Below, piece after piece: positions 1 to 6,664 of a stretch of DNA of 13,208 nucleotides. Below the pieces are notes generated by a model. The model had not been told where the DNA came from. It made no database searches and was given only the letters and a program-made list of their open reading frames with translations. The stretch is from NCBI GenBank assembly GCA_027621335.1, contig JAQCAN010000043.1:1-13208 (forward strand), given 5' to 3'. The DNA is from Bacteroidota bacterium (GTDB lineage Bacteria > Bacteroidota > Bacteroidia > Flavobacteriales_D > JABDKJ01). The position numbers and the translations under genes are program-made. Within the stretch, counting starts at the first letter, position 1. Each line of letters starts with the position of its first letter.

Positions 1-790
1 TGTGGACGTGGAGGAGTCAGAGGGGCAGCATGTCATTGTCAAGATAGAGAAGAGGGACAACCACTTGATACGAAAGGCGACCAATCTAAGTAAGGAGTCG
101 CATATCATCGCAGCCAATGTGGACCAACTCATCCTCATCATCACCTTACAGAGCCCAGCTACCTCGCCAGGCTTCATCGATCGTGTGCTGGTCTCAGCCG
201 AGTCTTATCACATTCCTGCGGTCTTACTATTCAATAAGACAGATCTCCTTGATGGGGTCAAGAAGTCAGAGCTGTCTGAGGTCATGGAACTCTACACCCG
301 CATCGGTTACCCCTGCATTTCCACCTCTTTGAATACGGCCAGTGAGGAGGATTTCATCCCCTTGTTCAAGGACAAGGTGACCCTGCTTACCGGACATTCA
401 GGGGTGGGCAAATCCACCTTGGCCAATCTCATCCAACCCGGCCTCGAGCTGAAGACCGATGAGGTCTCCTCTTCCTTTAATAAGGGCAAGCACACGACCA
501 CTTTCGCGCAGATGCATACTTTGGATATTGGTGGATTCATTATAGATACCCCGGGAATCAAGGGCTTCGGAGTGGTGGAGGTGGAACCCAGAGAGCTGTC
601 CCATTATTTCATTGAGATGCGGACCCTTCTGGAGGATTGTAAGTTCAATGACTGCCAGCACATGAATGAACCAGGATGTGCCGTTCTGAAGGCATTGGAG
701 AACGGGGCCTTGGCAGAAAGCCGCTATAACAGTTATTACAACATCTATCATGATAAGGAAGGACCTTATCGAAAGGATATCTACGCATGA
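1..790 (+). CDS. rsgA: Ribosome small-subunit-dependent GTPase RsgA (5' partial)
   Basis: This is a late 30S ribosome-assembly GTPase that acts in the cytoplasm. The visible part shows the circularly permuted GTPase order typical of RsgA/YjeQ. Counting residues from the codon at base 2, the G4 motif NKTD is at 78-81, followed by the P-loop GHSGVGKST at 131-139 and the G3 motif DTPG at 182-185. A C-terminal zinc-binding module follows (C213, C218, H220, C226). Family members are about 300 residues with an N-terminal OB fold. Only the end of that fold is present here, so the gene starts upstream of the window and the GTG at base 2 is not the real start. The TGA stop overlaps the dtd start codon by 4 bp, which suggests translational coupling. 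Confidence 0.96.
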   Translation, partial: VDVEESEGQHVIVKIEKRDNHLIRKATNLSKESHIIAANVDQLILIITLQSPATSPGFIDRVLVSAESYHIPAVLLFNKTDLLDGVKKSELSEVMELYTRIGYPCISTSLNTASEEDFIPLFKDKVTLLTGHSGVGKSTLANLIQPGLELKTDEVSSSFNKGKHTTTFAQMHTLDIGGFIIDTPGIKGFGVVEVEPRELSHYFIEMRTLLEDCKFNDCQHMNEPGCAVLKALENGALAESRYNSYYNIYHDKEGPYRKDIYA

Positions 791-1239
791 AACTGGTCAT
801 CCAACGGGTCTCCGAAGCCAGCGTCTATATCGAGGGAAAGGTCCATGATCACATTGGCAATGGGCTACTGGTGCTCCTGGGTATCCACCAAGAGGATACA
901 GAGGAAGACAGGGCCTGGTGCATTCGAAAGCTCTTGGACATGCGCATCTTCTCCGATGAGAAGGGATTGATGAACCTTTCTCTGAAAGATGTGGAAGGGG
1001 ATCTGATGGTCATCAGCCAATTCACTTTGTATGCCAGCACCAAGAAAGGCAATCGCCCTTCATTCATTGTGGCAGCTCGCCCTGAGCAAGCCATTCCTAT
1101 GTATGAAGGGTTTCTGGGTCAATGTTCAAAAGAGCTCGGCAAGCAAGTTCATGCAGGAATCTTTGGGGCCGATATGAAAGTGGACCTCATCAACGATGGC
1201 CCGGTAACCATCATCATCGATAGCCGACAAAAGGACTAA
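787..1239 (+). CDS. dtd: D-aminoacyl-tRNA deacylase
   Basis: The product hydrolyses D-amino acids from mischarged tRNAs such as D-Tyr-tRNA, and also Gly-tRNA(Ala), as a cytosolic proofreading enzyme. The 150-residue length is normal for the bacterial DTD family. Both hallmark motifs are present: SQFTL at 77-81, continuing into KKGNRPSF at 86-93, and NDGPVT at 136-141. GIFGADM at 124-130 is also family-typical. The ATG at 787 overlaps the rsgA stop (ATGA), fixing the start and implying coupled translation. An rsgA-dtd neighbourhood is, as I recall, common in Bacteroidota. Nothing looks truncated or unusual. Confidence 0.97.
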   Translation: MKLVIQRVSEASVYIEGKVHDHIGNGLLVLLGIHQEDTEEDRAWCIRKLLDMRIFSDEKGLMNLSLKDVEGDLMVISQFTLYASTKKGNRPSFIVAARPEQAIPMYEGFLGQCSKELGKQVHAGIFGADMKVDLINDGPVTIIIDSRQKD

Positions 1240-1244
1240 GGGCC

Positions 1245-1790
1245 ATGGCGACCATTTTCGGACATGGATTGCTGGGCTACACCACGGGCAAGATCGGCTT
1301 ACAAAAGCCTCAAGTTGCTCTACTGACGCTCGGTATCATCTTCACCAAGCTTCCTGATCTGGATGTGTTGGGCTTCTTCAACGGGGTGTCCTATGACAGT
1401 CCATGGGGGCACAGGGGGTTTACGCATAGCATTGTCTTTTCCTTCCTCTCAGCAGCAAGCGCTAGCACTTTTTTCAAAACACGGAAAAAGCAAACCTTTC
1501 TTTTTCTCTTCCTATGTATGGCCTCACATGGCCTATTGGACGGCCTGACCGATGGCGGTAGAGGGGTCGCTTATTTCTGGCCATTCTCTGATGCACGGCA
1601 TTTCCTTCCCTGGCGCCCCATACGGGTCTCTCCGTTGGGTATACAGGGCTTCTTCAGTACCTGGGGATACCAGGTCATTCTGAGCGAGTTGCTTTATGTC
1701 GGACTGCCCTGCATCATAGTCCTGCTCGTTCTACCTTTGTTCAAGAACTCGAGACATGGAATTGAAAGCGATACAAACACAGATAGATGA
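1245..1790 (+). CDS. YdjM-family (DUF457) membrane metal-dependent hydrolase-like protein
   Basis: This is a 181-residue inner-membrane protein resembling the LexA-binding/YdjM metal-dependent hydrolase family (Pfam YdjM). Candidate metal ligands lie in the usual order: H7, PDLD at 37-40, GHRGFTHS at 55-62, and H95 with D99 in the HGLLD motif. Hydrophobic segments around 24-36, 62-76, 84-98 and 147-166 suggest about four membrane helices. The biochemical substrate of the family is not established, so 'hydrolase' rests on motif homology only. It starts 5 bp after dtd. Its last 35 bp are shared in another frame with the next gene, and its tail (about residues 167-181) is hydrophilic and looks unconserved. 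It may be an insertion into an otherwise dtd-mazG operon (inference). Confidence 0.85.
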   Translation: MATIFGHGLLGYTTGKIGLQKPQVALLTLGIIFTKLPDLDVLGFFNGVSYDSPWGHRGFTHSIVFSFLSAASASTFFKTRKKQTFLFLFLCMASHGLLDGLTDGGRGVAYFWPFSDARHFLPWRPIRVSPLGIQGFFSTWGYQVILSELLYVGLPCIIVLLVLPLFKNSRHGIESDTNTDR

Positions 1791-2082
1791 ATGGATCACA
1801 AGCCATGGCGTCCGCTACTTCAGTGAGCTGACGAACATGGCCATCCTTACAGAGGAGGTAGGCGAACTGGCTCGTGTCATGGCGCGCACCTATGGCGATC
1901 AGTCCTTCAAGGAAGGCGAGAAGGGCAAGAACATCGGGGATGAGCTGGCTGACATCCTATGGGTGACGCTCTGCATTGCCAATCAAACGGGAGTGGATAT
2001 GACCGAAGCTCTTGAGCGTAATTTCCAAAAGAAGACCGACCGCGACAAGGACCGCCATCGGGATAATCCCAAACTCCAATGA
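1756..2082 (+). CDS. Short MazG-like nucleotide pyrophosphohydrolase
   Basis: This is a 108-residue all-alpha NTP pyrophosphatase of the MazG/dUTPase-C superfamily, expected to hydrolyse (d)NTPs to NMP plus pyrophosphate for nucleotide-pool cleaning. The Mg2+-binding signature EExxE...ExxD is intact, with E33, E34, E37, E63 and D66. The length matches single-domain bacterial MazG-like proteins and is about half of two-domain E. coli MazG. The N-terminus MELKAIQTQIDEW looks family-typical, supporting the ATG at 1756 although this gives a 35-bp overlap with the upstream gene. The TGA stop overlaps the next start by 4 bp. The exact substrate (dCTP, an oxidised NTP or others) cannot be judged from sequence. 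Confidence 0.9.
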   Translation: MELKAIQTQIDEWITSHGVRYFSELTNMAILTEEVGELARVMARTYGDQSFKEGEKGKNIGDELADILWVTLCIANQTGVDMTEALERNFQKKTDRDKDRHRDNPKLQ

Positions 2083-3281
2083 AGACCAAGGCCTCATCGG
2101 CAGCTGATCGATTCTTGACCTATCTAAGTCCCACTTCGCCCCATCCTTTGGCAATAGAGGTGGATAAGGCTGAAGGGCTATATATCTGGGATACCGCTGG
2201 AAAGCGCTATATGGATCTGGTCTCAGGAATTGCGGTGTGCAATCTGGGGCACAGGCATCCAGCAGTTATCAAGGCCCTTGAGAATCAATTAGGGAAGTAC
2301 CTCCATGTCATGCCTTACGGTGAACTCATCCAAGGGCCTCAGGTGGACTTGGCGGAGCGTTTGGCAGAAATTCTGCCTGAGGGCTTGGAGTGCAGCTACT
2401 TAGTGAATTCAGGGGCCGAGGCCATCGAAGCGGCTCTGAAACTGGCCAAGCGTGCCACAGGACGGACCAAACTCGTGGCCTGCCACCGTTCGTATCATGG
2501 GAGTACCCATGGGGCTTTGAGCGTTACCGGCAATGAAAGGAAGAAGTACCATGTCCGTCCTCTTCTGCCTGATGTGCATTTCATGAGGTTCAATGTTCAT
2601 CAGGATCTGACCATCATCGATGAGGACACGGCCGGAGTCGTAATAGAGCCTATCCAAGGGGATGCAGGGGTTAGGATTCCTGAGGTCTCCTACATGAAGG
2701 CCTTGAGGGAACGTTGTGATGAGGTTGGCGCCTTGCTCATCATGGATGAGATCCAAACTGGAATGGGCCGTACAGGTGCCATGTTCGCATTCGAGCATTT
2801 CGGGATACAGCCGGACATCCTTTGTCTTGCCAAAGCTTTGGGAGGCGGCATGCCCATCGGAGCCTTTATAGCCAGTCAGGAACTGATGCAGCTCTGGACG
2901 CATGATCCGATGTTAGGACACATCACCACCTTCGGAGGGCATCCAGTGAATTGTGCAGCGGCATTGGCCACAGTGAATGTGCTTCGCGAATCCGACCTGA
3001 TATGTTTTGTCGAAGAGAAAGGAGCGCTATTCGAGTCGCTGTTGACTCATCTTGCGATCAAGGAGATCCGAAGAAAGGGCTTGATGATGGCGGTCGAATT
3101 CGCGTCACCAGAGATTGTACAGCAAGTAGTCACTCGCTGTTTGGAGAAAGGGGTCATCACCTTCTGGTTCCTTTCAGACCCTGTGAGCTTCCGACTCCAA
3201 CCGCCATTGATCATTACGGAAGAGGAGATCAGGGAAGCTTGTGGAATTATTATGGACTGTTGCCAAGACCTTGACAAATGA
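2079..3281 (+). CDS. Class III PLP-dependent aminotransferase (acetylornithine/ornithine/aspartate-aminotransferase-like)
   Basis: This is a 400-residue fold-type I, class III (omega) aminotransferase. Visible elements are SGAEA at 111-115 (PLP phosphate site), the E190/D223 region with MDEIQTG at 222-228 (D223 pairs with the pyridine nitrogen), the Schiff-base lysine K252 in LAKALGGGMPIG, TFGGHP at 284-289 and the carboxylate-binding-type arginine R372 in FRLQPPL. It resembles ArgD, ornithine and 4-aminobutyrate aminotransferases, but substrate specificity cannot be assigned. No arginine-biosynthesis genes flank it, so a dedicated ArgD role is unsupported. It is coupled by 4-bp ATGA overlaps to the MazG-like gene upstream and the GNAT gene downstream, an arrangement expected of one transcript. 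Confidence 0.93.
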   Translation: MKTKASSAADRFLTYLSPTSPHPLAIEVDKAEGLYIWDTAGKRYMDLVSGIAVCNLGHRHPAVIKALENQLGKYLHVMPYGELIQGPQVDLAERLAEILPEGLECSYLVNSGAEAIEAALKLAKRATGRTKLVACHRSYHGSTHGALSVTGNERKKYHVRPLLPDVHFMRFNVHQDLTIIDEDTAGVVIEPIQGDAGVRIPEVSYMKALRERCDEVGALLIMDEIQTGMGRTGAMFAFEHFGIQPDILCLAKALGGGMPIGAFIASQELMQLWTHDPMLGHITTFGGHPVNCAAALATVNVLRESDLICFVEEKGALFESLLTHLAIKEIRRKGLMMAVEFASPEIVQQVVTRCLEKGVITFWFLSDPVSFRLQPPLIITEEEIREACGIIMDCCQDLDK

Positions 3282-3868
3282 TAGATGTCAACACGGACAT
3301 ACGCCTAGAGAGTGATCGAGTCTTACTCAGGCCCTTACGAGCCGAGGATAGTGAGCACTTGATGCCCTTTGCGCTGAATGAACCCCAGCTATGGACCTAT
3401 TCCTTGGTCCAAGGCGGAGGAAGGGAGAACATGCTCAATTACATAAAGCTCGCTATAGACGGACGAGTGAGTGGAACAGTTTTCCCCTTTATCATCTATG
3501 ACAAATCAGCCCAAGCCTATGCTGGAAGCACTCGTTTCTATGACATTCAGAATCATCATCTTACAACACAATTAGGCTTCACCTGGCTTGGGAATGCCTT
3601 TCAGGGCACAGGCCTGAATAGACATATGAAATGGCTGATGTTGGACTATGCATTCAGGGAGGCTAGACTGGAGCGGGTCGAATTTCGAGCTGACATGAAC
3701 AATGCCAGAAGTATTGCTGCGATGAAGAGCATCGGATGTGTGGAGGAAGGTATTCTGAGGAGCAACTGCACCTCACCGACCGGACGAAGAAGTAGTATCG
3801 TGCTAAGTATCCTCAAAGAGGAGTGGGAGAGTCGTGTAGGAGATGCTTTGAGAGCTTCTTTGAGATAA
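3278..3868 (+). CDS. GNAT family N-acetyltransferase (RimJ/RimL-like)
   Basis: This is a 196-residue protein of the Acetyltransf_3 (RimJ/RimL/SpeG-like) type, predicted to transfer an acetyl group from acetyl-CoA to an amine, often a protein N-terminus or small molecule. The pattern RLESDRVLLRPLRAEDSEHL at 9-28 is typical for the N-terminus. The acetyl-CoA pyrophosphate-binding segment is QGTGLN at 109-114, followed by the helix to about residue 128. NNARSIAAMKSIG at 141-153 is the conserved late motif. The ATG overlaps the aminotransferase stop by 4 bp, so it is the last gene of the cluster. The substrate is unknown. About 309 bp of repeat-rich non-coding DNA follows. Confidence 0.92.
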   Translation: MIDVNTDIRLESDRVLLRPLRAEDSEHLMPFALNEPQLWTYSLVQGGGRENMLNYIKLAIDGRVSGTVFPFIIYDKSAQAYAGSTRFYDIQNHHLTTQLGFTWLGNAFQGTGLNRHMKWLMLDYAFREARLERVEFRADMNNARSIAAMKSIGCVEEGILRSNCTSPTGRRSSIVLSILKEEWESRVGDALRASLR

Positions 3869-3892
3869 AGGCTATAGCTATTAAGTCAGCCC

Positions 3893-3990
3893 TGTCAGTT
3901 CTCGATACAATTCCTCGTTCCCTCGGACTCCGTGGTCACTGAGCTTGCCGATCGTGCTCAGGAGTCACCTCGGAATCACTCGAACTGACA
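3893..3990. repeat. 98-bp imperfect palindrome, REP-like intergenic element
   Basis: The ends form a perfect 8-bp inverted repeat, TGTCAGTT at 3893-3900 and AACTGACA at 3983-3990. Inside, CTCGATACAATTCC on the left matches the reverse complement of GGAATCACTCG on the right with small gaps. A core stem pairs CTGAGC (3939-3944) with GCTCAG (3956-3961) around an 11-nt loop, extended by imperfect pairing of GACTCCGTGGT with ACCTCGGAATC. The whole could fold into one long bulged hairpin. From memory, very similar palindromes (TATCGAGAACTGACAG in reverse orientation) recur between genes in Flavobacteriia, so I call it REP/MITE-like. Only one copy is in this window. It could also serve as a terminator after the GNAT gene, but it lacks a T-tract. 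Confidence 0.75.
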
Positions 3991-4028
3991 ACACTCACAC
4001 TCTCAGAACAAGTGGGAAGGTCAAACCC

Positions 4029-4054
4029 TCACCCTGAACCGAGCCGAAGTGTCT
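4029..4054. repeat. Possible degenerate copy of a second dispersed repeat
   Basis: The segment beginning CACCCTGAACCGAGCCGAAG resembles the widespread dispersed bacterial motif of the form CCCTGAGCnnnGTCGAAGGG. The upstream palindrome also carries a related core at 3934-3955 (TCACTGAGCTTGCCGATCGT). The resemblance is from memory and the copy is diverged, so this is a tentative assignment. It sits directly between the palindrome and the heptamer tract. Confidence 0.35.
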
Positions 4055-4135
4055 AATCTCAAATCTGGAATCTCAAAAAATGGGTCTCCAACCTTAAACC
4101 TTAAACTTCGAATCTTGAATCTGGAAGCTTGAACC
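4052..4135. repeat. Tandem degenerate heptamer tract (12 x 7 bp)
   Basis: Read in steps of seven from 4052, the units include TCTAATC, TCAAATC, TGGAATC, then (after two diverged units) TCCAACC, TTAAACC, TTAAACT, TCGAATC, TTGAATC, TGGAAGC and TTGAACC. The approximate consensus is T-Y-R-A-A-Y-C. The phase is kept exactly across the two diverged units at 4073-4086, as expected for decay of an array rather than chance. It has no coding potential on either strand that I can support. I recall similar 7-bp-periodic intergenic tracts in other Bacteroidota. Their function is unknown to me. Confidence 0.7.
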
Positions 4136-4160
4136 TTCCTCTGGACATTCACTATCTTCC
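4129..4160 (+). promoter_or_regulatory. Candidate promoter of the paaG-like gene
   Basis: TATCTTCC at 4153-4160 resembles the Bacteroidota -7 box TAnnTTTG with two mismatches at the end. TTG at 4129-4131, inside the last heptamer, lies 21 bp upstream and could be the -33 element. The ATG follows 17 bp after the box. This is a motif match only. Confidence 0.3.
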
Positions 4161-4177
4161 CTCCATCAAATCAGCCC

Positions 4178-4951
4178 ATGGAACACATCCTAACAGAAAA
4201 GAAAGACGGAGTCGCTTATATCACTTTGAACAGACCAGATAAACTGAACAGCTTTACCATTCCGATGGGAAAGGAGATGAGAAGTGCTTTGGAAGACGCG
4301 AGGGACGATGAAACGGTGCGAGCCATCCACATCACAGGAGCAGGAAGGGCGTTCTGTGCCGGACAGGATTTAGAGGAGGCGACTGCAGAAGGTGGACCTG
4401 GAATCGGCACCATAGTCGATGAGACGTATAATCCCATCATCACTCTGATCACTGAAATAGAAAAACCTGTCATCTGTTTGGTGAATGGAGTGGCCGCAGG
4501 AGCAGGCGCCAATATTGCCTTGGCCTGCGACATCACCTACGCGCGTCCAGAGGTGAGTTTCATCCAGTCCTTCAGTAACATCGGCCTCATCCCCGATAGT
4601 GGGGGCACCTTCACTGTGCCAAGGCTAGTCGGGAAGCAACGGGCAGCTGCCCTCATGTTCAGCGGAGCGAAGCTCAGTGCTAAGGAAGCCGTGGAGATGG
4701 GAATGATCTTTGGCCTCTCCGAAGAAGGAGAGACCGAAGCCTCAATACTCATGGCACAGACTTTATCGAAACGCCCCACCAAGGCCATCGGATTGACTAA
4801 GAGACTCTTGAAACTGTCGGCCTCCCAATCTTTGACTGAGCAGCTGAATTCTGAGAAAAAGCTGCAGATCGAGGCGGCTGATTCCCGTGATCACAAGGAA
4901 GGAGTGAAAGCCTTTCTGGAGAAGCGTAAACCCACCTACACAGGCAAATGA
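4178..4951 (+). CDS. paaG: PaaG-like enoyl-CoA hydratase/isomerase
   Basis: This is a 257-residue crotonase-superfamily protein. GRAFCAGQDL at 56-65 and NGVAAGAGANIALACD at 103-118 form the two oxyanion-hole loops. IGLIPDSGGTF at 135-145 is characteristic of PaaG (2-(1,2-epoxy-1,2-dihydrophenyl)acetyl-CoA isomerase), with D140 as the likely catalytic acid rather than the Glu pair of classical hydratases. In phenylacetate catabolism PaaG isomerises the ring epoxide to an oxepin-CoA. A role as a general enoyl-CoA isomerase is also possible, because the rest of the paa pathway is absent from this window. The ATG at 4178 gives a standard N-terminus, and the stop overlaps the next gene by 4 bp. 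Confidence 0.88.
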   Translation: MEHILTEKKDGVAYITLNRPDKLNSFTIPMGKEMRSALEDARDDETVRAIHITGAGRAFCAGQDLEEATAEGGPGIGTIVDETYNPIITLITEIEKPVICLVNGVAAGAGANIALACDITYARPEVSFIQSFSNIGLIPDSGGTFTVPRLVGKQRAAALMFSGAKLSAKEAVEMGMIFGLSEEGETEASILMAQTLSKRPTKAIGLTKRLLKLSASQSLTEQLNSEKKLQIEAADSRDHKEGVKAFLEKRKPTYTGK

Positions 4952-5355
4952 AAGATGCGAAAGATATCGTCCAAGACATGATGGACAAGGATGCGTTCAG
5001 TCAGTGGCTGGGTGTGGAAATACTGGAGATGGACGCAGGGCGATGCAAGCTACGCATGACGGTGAGGGAGGAGATGGTCAATGGATTCGGAGTGGCCCAC
5101 GGAGGCATCACCTATTCCTTTGCGGATAGTGCATTGGCCTTTGCCTGCAACAGCCGGGGTATCAAGTCCATGAGCATAGAGACCAGTATTTCGCATACCT
5201 CACCTGTTTATCCTAAGGACGTATTGATCGCAGATGCTCGCGAGATCAGCTTAAAGAACAAAGTGGCCATCTACGCCATCAAGGTCCAGAACCAAAAGGA
5301 GGAACTTGTGGCACATTTCAAAGGGACAGTCTACCGTTCGGGCAAGGAGTGGTGA
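4948..5355 (+). CDS. paaI: PaaI-type hotdog-fold acyl-CoA thioesterase
   Basis: This is a 135-residue single hotdog-domain thioesterase. The segment NGFGVAHGGITYSFAD at 45-60 carries the family motif HGG(x)nAD, and D60 corresponds to the catalytic aspartate of PaaI. SIETSISHTSPVYPKDVL at 76-93 matches the following strand region. PaaI hydrolyses hydroxyphenylacetyl-CoA or ring-hydroxylated intermediates, releasing CoA from dead-end products of the phenylacetate pathway. The 4-bp ATGA overlap with the paaG-like gene indicates co-translation and supports the Paa assignment of both. Broader specificity for medium or aromatic acyl-CoAs cannot be excluded. Confidence 0.9.
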   Translation: MKDAKDIVQDMMDKDAFSQWLGVEILEMDAGRCKLRMTVREEMVNGFGVAHGGITYSFADSALAFACNSRGIKSMSIETSISHTSPVYPKDVLIADAREISLKNKVAIYAIKVQNQKEELVAHFKGTVYRSGKEW

Positions 5356-5412
5356 AAGAGCTTTCTGGTGGATATCTCCTTTGTATTCCACTTTCTAATC
5401 TGTTGGATATGG

Positions 5413-5420
5413 TATCTTCG
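5413..5420 (+). promoter_or_regulatory. Candidate -7 box upstream of sucC
   Basis: TATCTTCG matches the Bacteroidota -7 consensus TAnnTTTG in all but one fixed position and lies 26 bp before the sucC ATG, in the 91-bp gap after the paaI-like gene. No -33 TTTG at the standard spacing is obvious (TTTG at 5380-5383 is 29 bp away, too far). Confidence 0.4.
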
Positions 5421-5446
5421 CCCACCGAAAAAGAAAGCCATCACGC

Positions 5447-6661
5447 ATGAACATTCACGAGTATCAAGGAAAATCCATTCTTAAGAGTTTCGGAGTCGCC
5501 ATCCAAGAGGGAAGAGTGGCCGCTAGCCCTGAAGAGGCTACAGAGCAGGCGAAAGCATTGAACAAGGAAACAGGTACGGAATGGTTTGTGGTCAAGGCCC
5601 AGATCCATGCAGGTGGTCGAGGTAAAGGAACGGTCACTGAGACGGGGTCACATGGCGTGGTCATCGCTAAAGGCTTGGACCATGTCGCTGAAAAGGCCAA
5701 AGGCATTCTAGGAGGTCACTTGGTCACCGCACAGACCAATGCGAAAGGGAAATTGGTCAGTAAAGTGCTCATTGCCCAGGACGTCTATTATCCTGGACCC
5801 AGCGAGACTAAAGAATATTACATGTCGGTCCTTTTGGATCGTGCCAATGGATGCACCGTCATCATGTACTCTCCTGAAGGGGGGATGAACATCGAGGAGG
5901 TGGCGGAGAAAACGCCCCACCTCATTTTCAAGGAAGCTATCGATCCAGCTGTAGGACTCATGCCTTTCCAAGCGAGAAGGGTAGCTTTCAATTTAGGATT
6001 GAGTGGTCTAGCCTTCAAAGAGATGACCAAGTTCGTTGCGGCTCTTTATAAGGCCTATGTGGGTTGCGATGCCAGCCTCTTTGAGATCAATCCTGTTCTC
6101 AAGACCTCTGACGATAAGATCATCGCAGTGGATGCCAAGGTGAGCTTGGATGGCAATGCCCTTTACAGACACCCGGATTATTTGGCCATGAGGGACACTT
6201 CTGAGGAAGATCCGACAGAGGTGGAAGCAGGCGAAGTGGGACTGAATTATGTGAAGCTAGATGGCAATGTGGGCTGTATGGTCAATGGAGCCGGTCTCGC
6301 CATGGCCACCATGGATATCATCAAGCTCTCTGGAGGTGAGCCTGCGAACTTCTTGGATGTAGGAGGAACGGCAGATGCTGAGCGCGTGGAGACAGCCTTC
6401 AAGATCATCCTGAAGGATCCTTCGGTAAAAGCCATCTTGGTGAACATCTTCGGAGGAATCGTTCGATGTGATCGTGTAGCCCAAGGGGTGGTTGATGCAT
6501 ACAAGAATATTGGAGACATCAAGGTGCCCATCATCGTGAGACTCCAGGGGACCAATGCCATCGAGGCGAAGCAGATCATCGATGAAAGCGGATTGCAAGT
6601 GCATTCAGCCGTCCTGCTCCAAGAGGCTGCCGACAAAGTCAAAGAACTCTTATCGGCCTAA
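5447..6661 (+). CDS. sucC: Succinyl-CoA ligase (ADP-forming) subunit beta
   Basis: This is the 404-residue beta subunit of the TCA-cycle succinyl-CoA synthetase, which with SucD interconverts succinyl-CoA and succinate with nucleotide phosphorylation. It is full length, with the canonical start MNIHEYQGK. The ATP-grasp region includes VVKAQIHAGGRGKG at 48-61 and the metal/nucleotide residues around LFEINP at 211-216. The C-terminal CoA-ligase domain has GAGLAMATMD at 281-290, VGGTAD at 305-310 and NIFGGIVR at 333-340. The alpha subunit gene sucD is not adjacent, which as I recall is common in Bacteroidota. The fused E1 gene begins 3 bp after its stop, so the two are probably co-transcribed. 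Confidence 0.97.
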   Translation: MNIHEYQGKSILKSFGVAIQEGRVAASPEEATEQAKALNKETGTEWFVVKAQIHAGGRGKGTVTETGSHGVVIAKGLDHVAEKAKGILGGHLVTAQTNAKGKLVSKVLIAQDVYYPGPSETKEYYMSVLLDRANGCTVIMYSPEGGMNIEEVAEKTPHLIFKEAIDPAVGLMPFQARRVAFNLGLSGLAFKEMTKFVAALYKAYVGCDASLFEINPVLKTSDDKIIAVDAKVSLDGNALYRHPDYLAMRDTSEEDPTEVEAGEVGLNYVKLDGNVGCMVNGAGLAMATMDIIKLSGGEPANFLDVGGTADAERVETAFKIILKDPSVKAILVNIFGGIVRCDRVAQGVVDAYKNIGDIKVPIIVRLQGTNAIEAKQIIDESGLQVHSAVLLQEAADKVKELLSA

Positions 6662-6664
6662 GCT

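Noticed and set aside
398..751. Open frame of 117 codons on the minus strand within rsgA
   Set aside because: It lies entirely antisense to the well-conserved rsgA GTPase domain, and its translation shows no recognisable motif or domain pattern.
1245..3868. A defence or toxin-antitoxin system formed by the YdjM-like, MazG-like, aminotransferase and GNAT genes
   Set aside because: The MazG-like protein is a housekeeping-type NTP pyrophosphatase and no toxin or nuclease is present. The GNAT protein is full-length RimJ/RimL-like rather than a TacT-type toxin with a DNA-binding antitoxin partner.
5380..5383. TTTG as the -33 element for sucC
   Set aside because: It lies 29 bp from the -7-like box, well beyond the usual spacing of about 19-21 bp.
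6247..6642. Minus-strand open frames (131 and 115 codons) within sucC
   Set aside because: Both are antisense shadows of a highly conserved gene. The translations have odd composition (Met/Ser/Pro-rich), no start context and no known motif.
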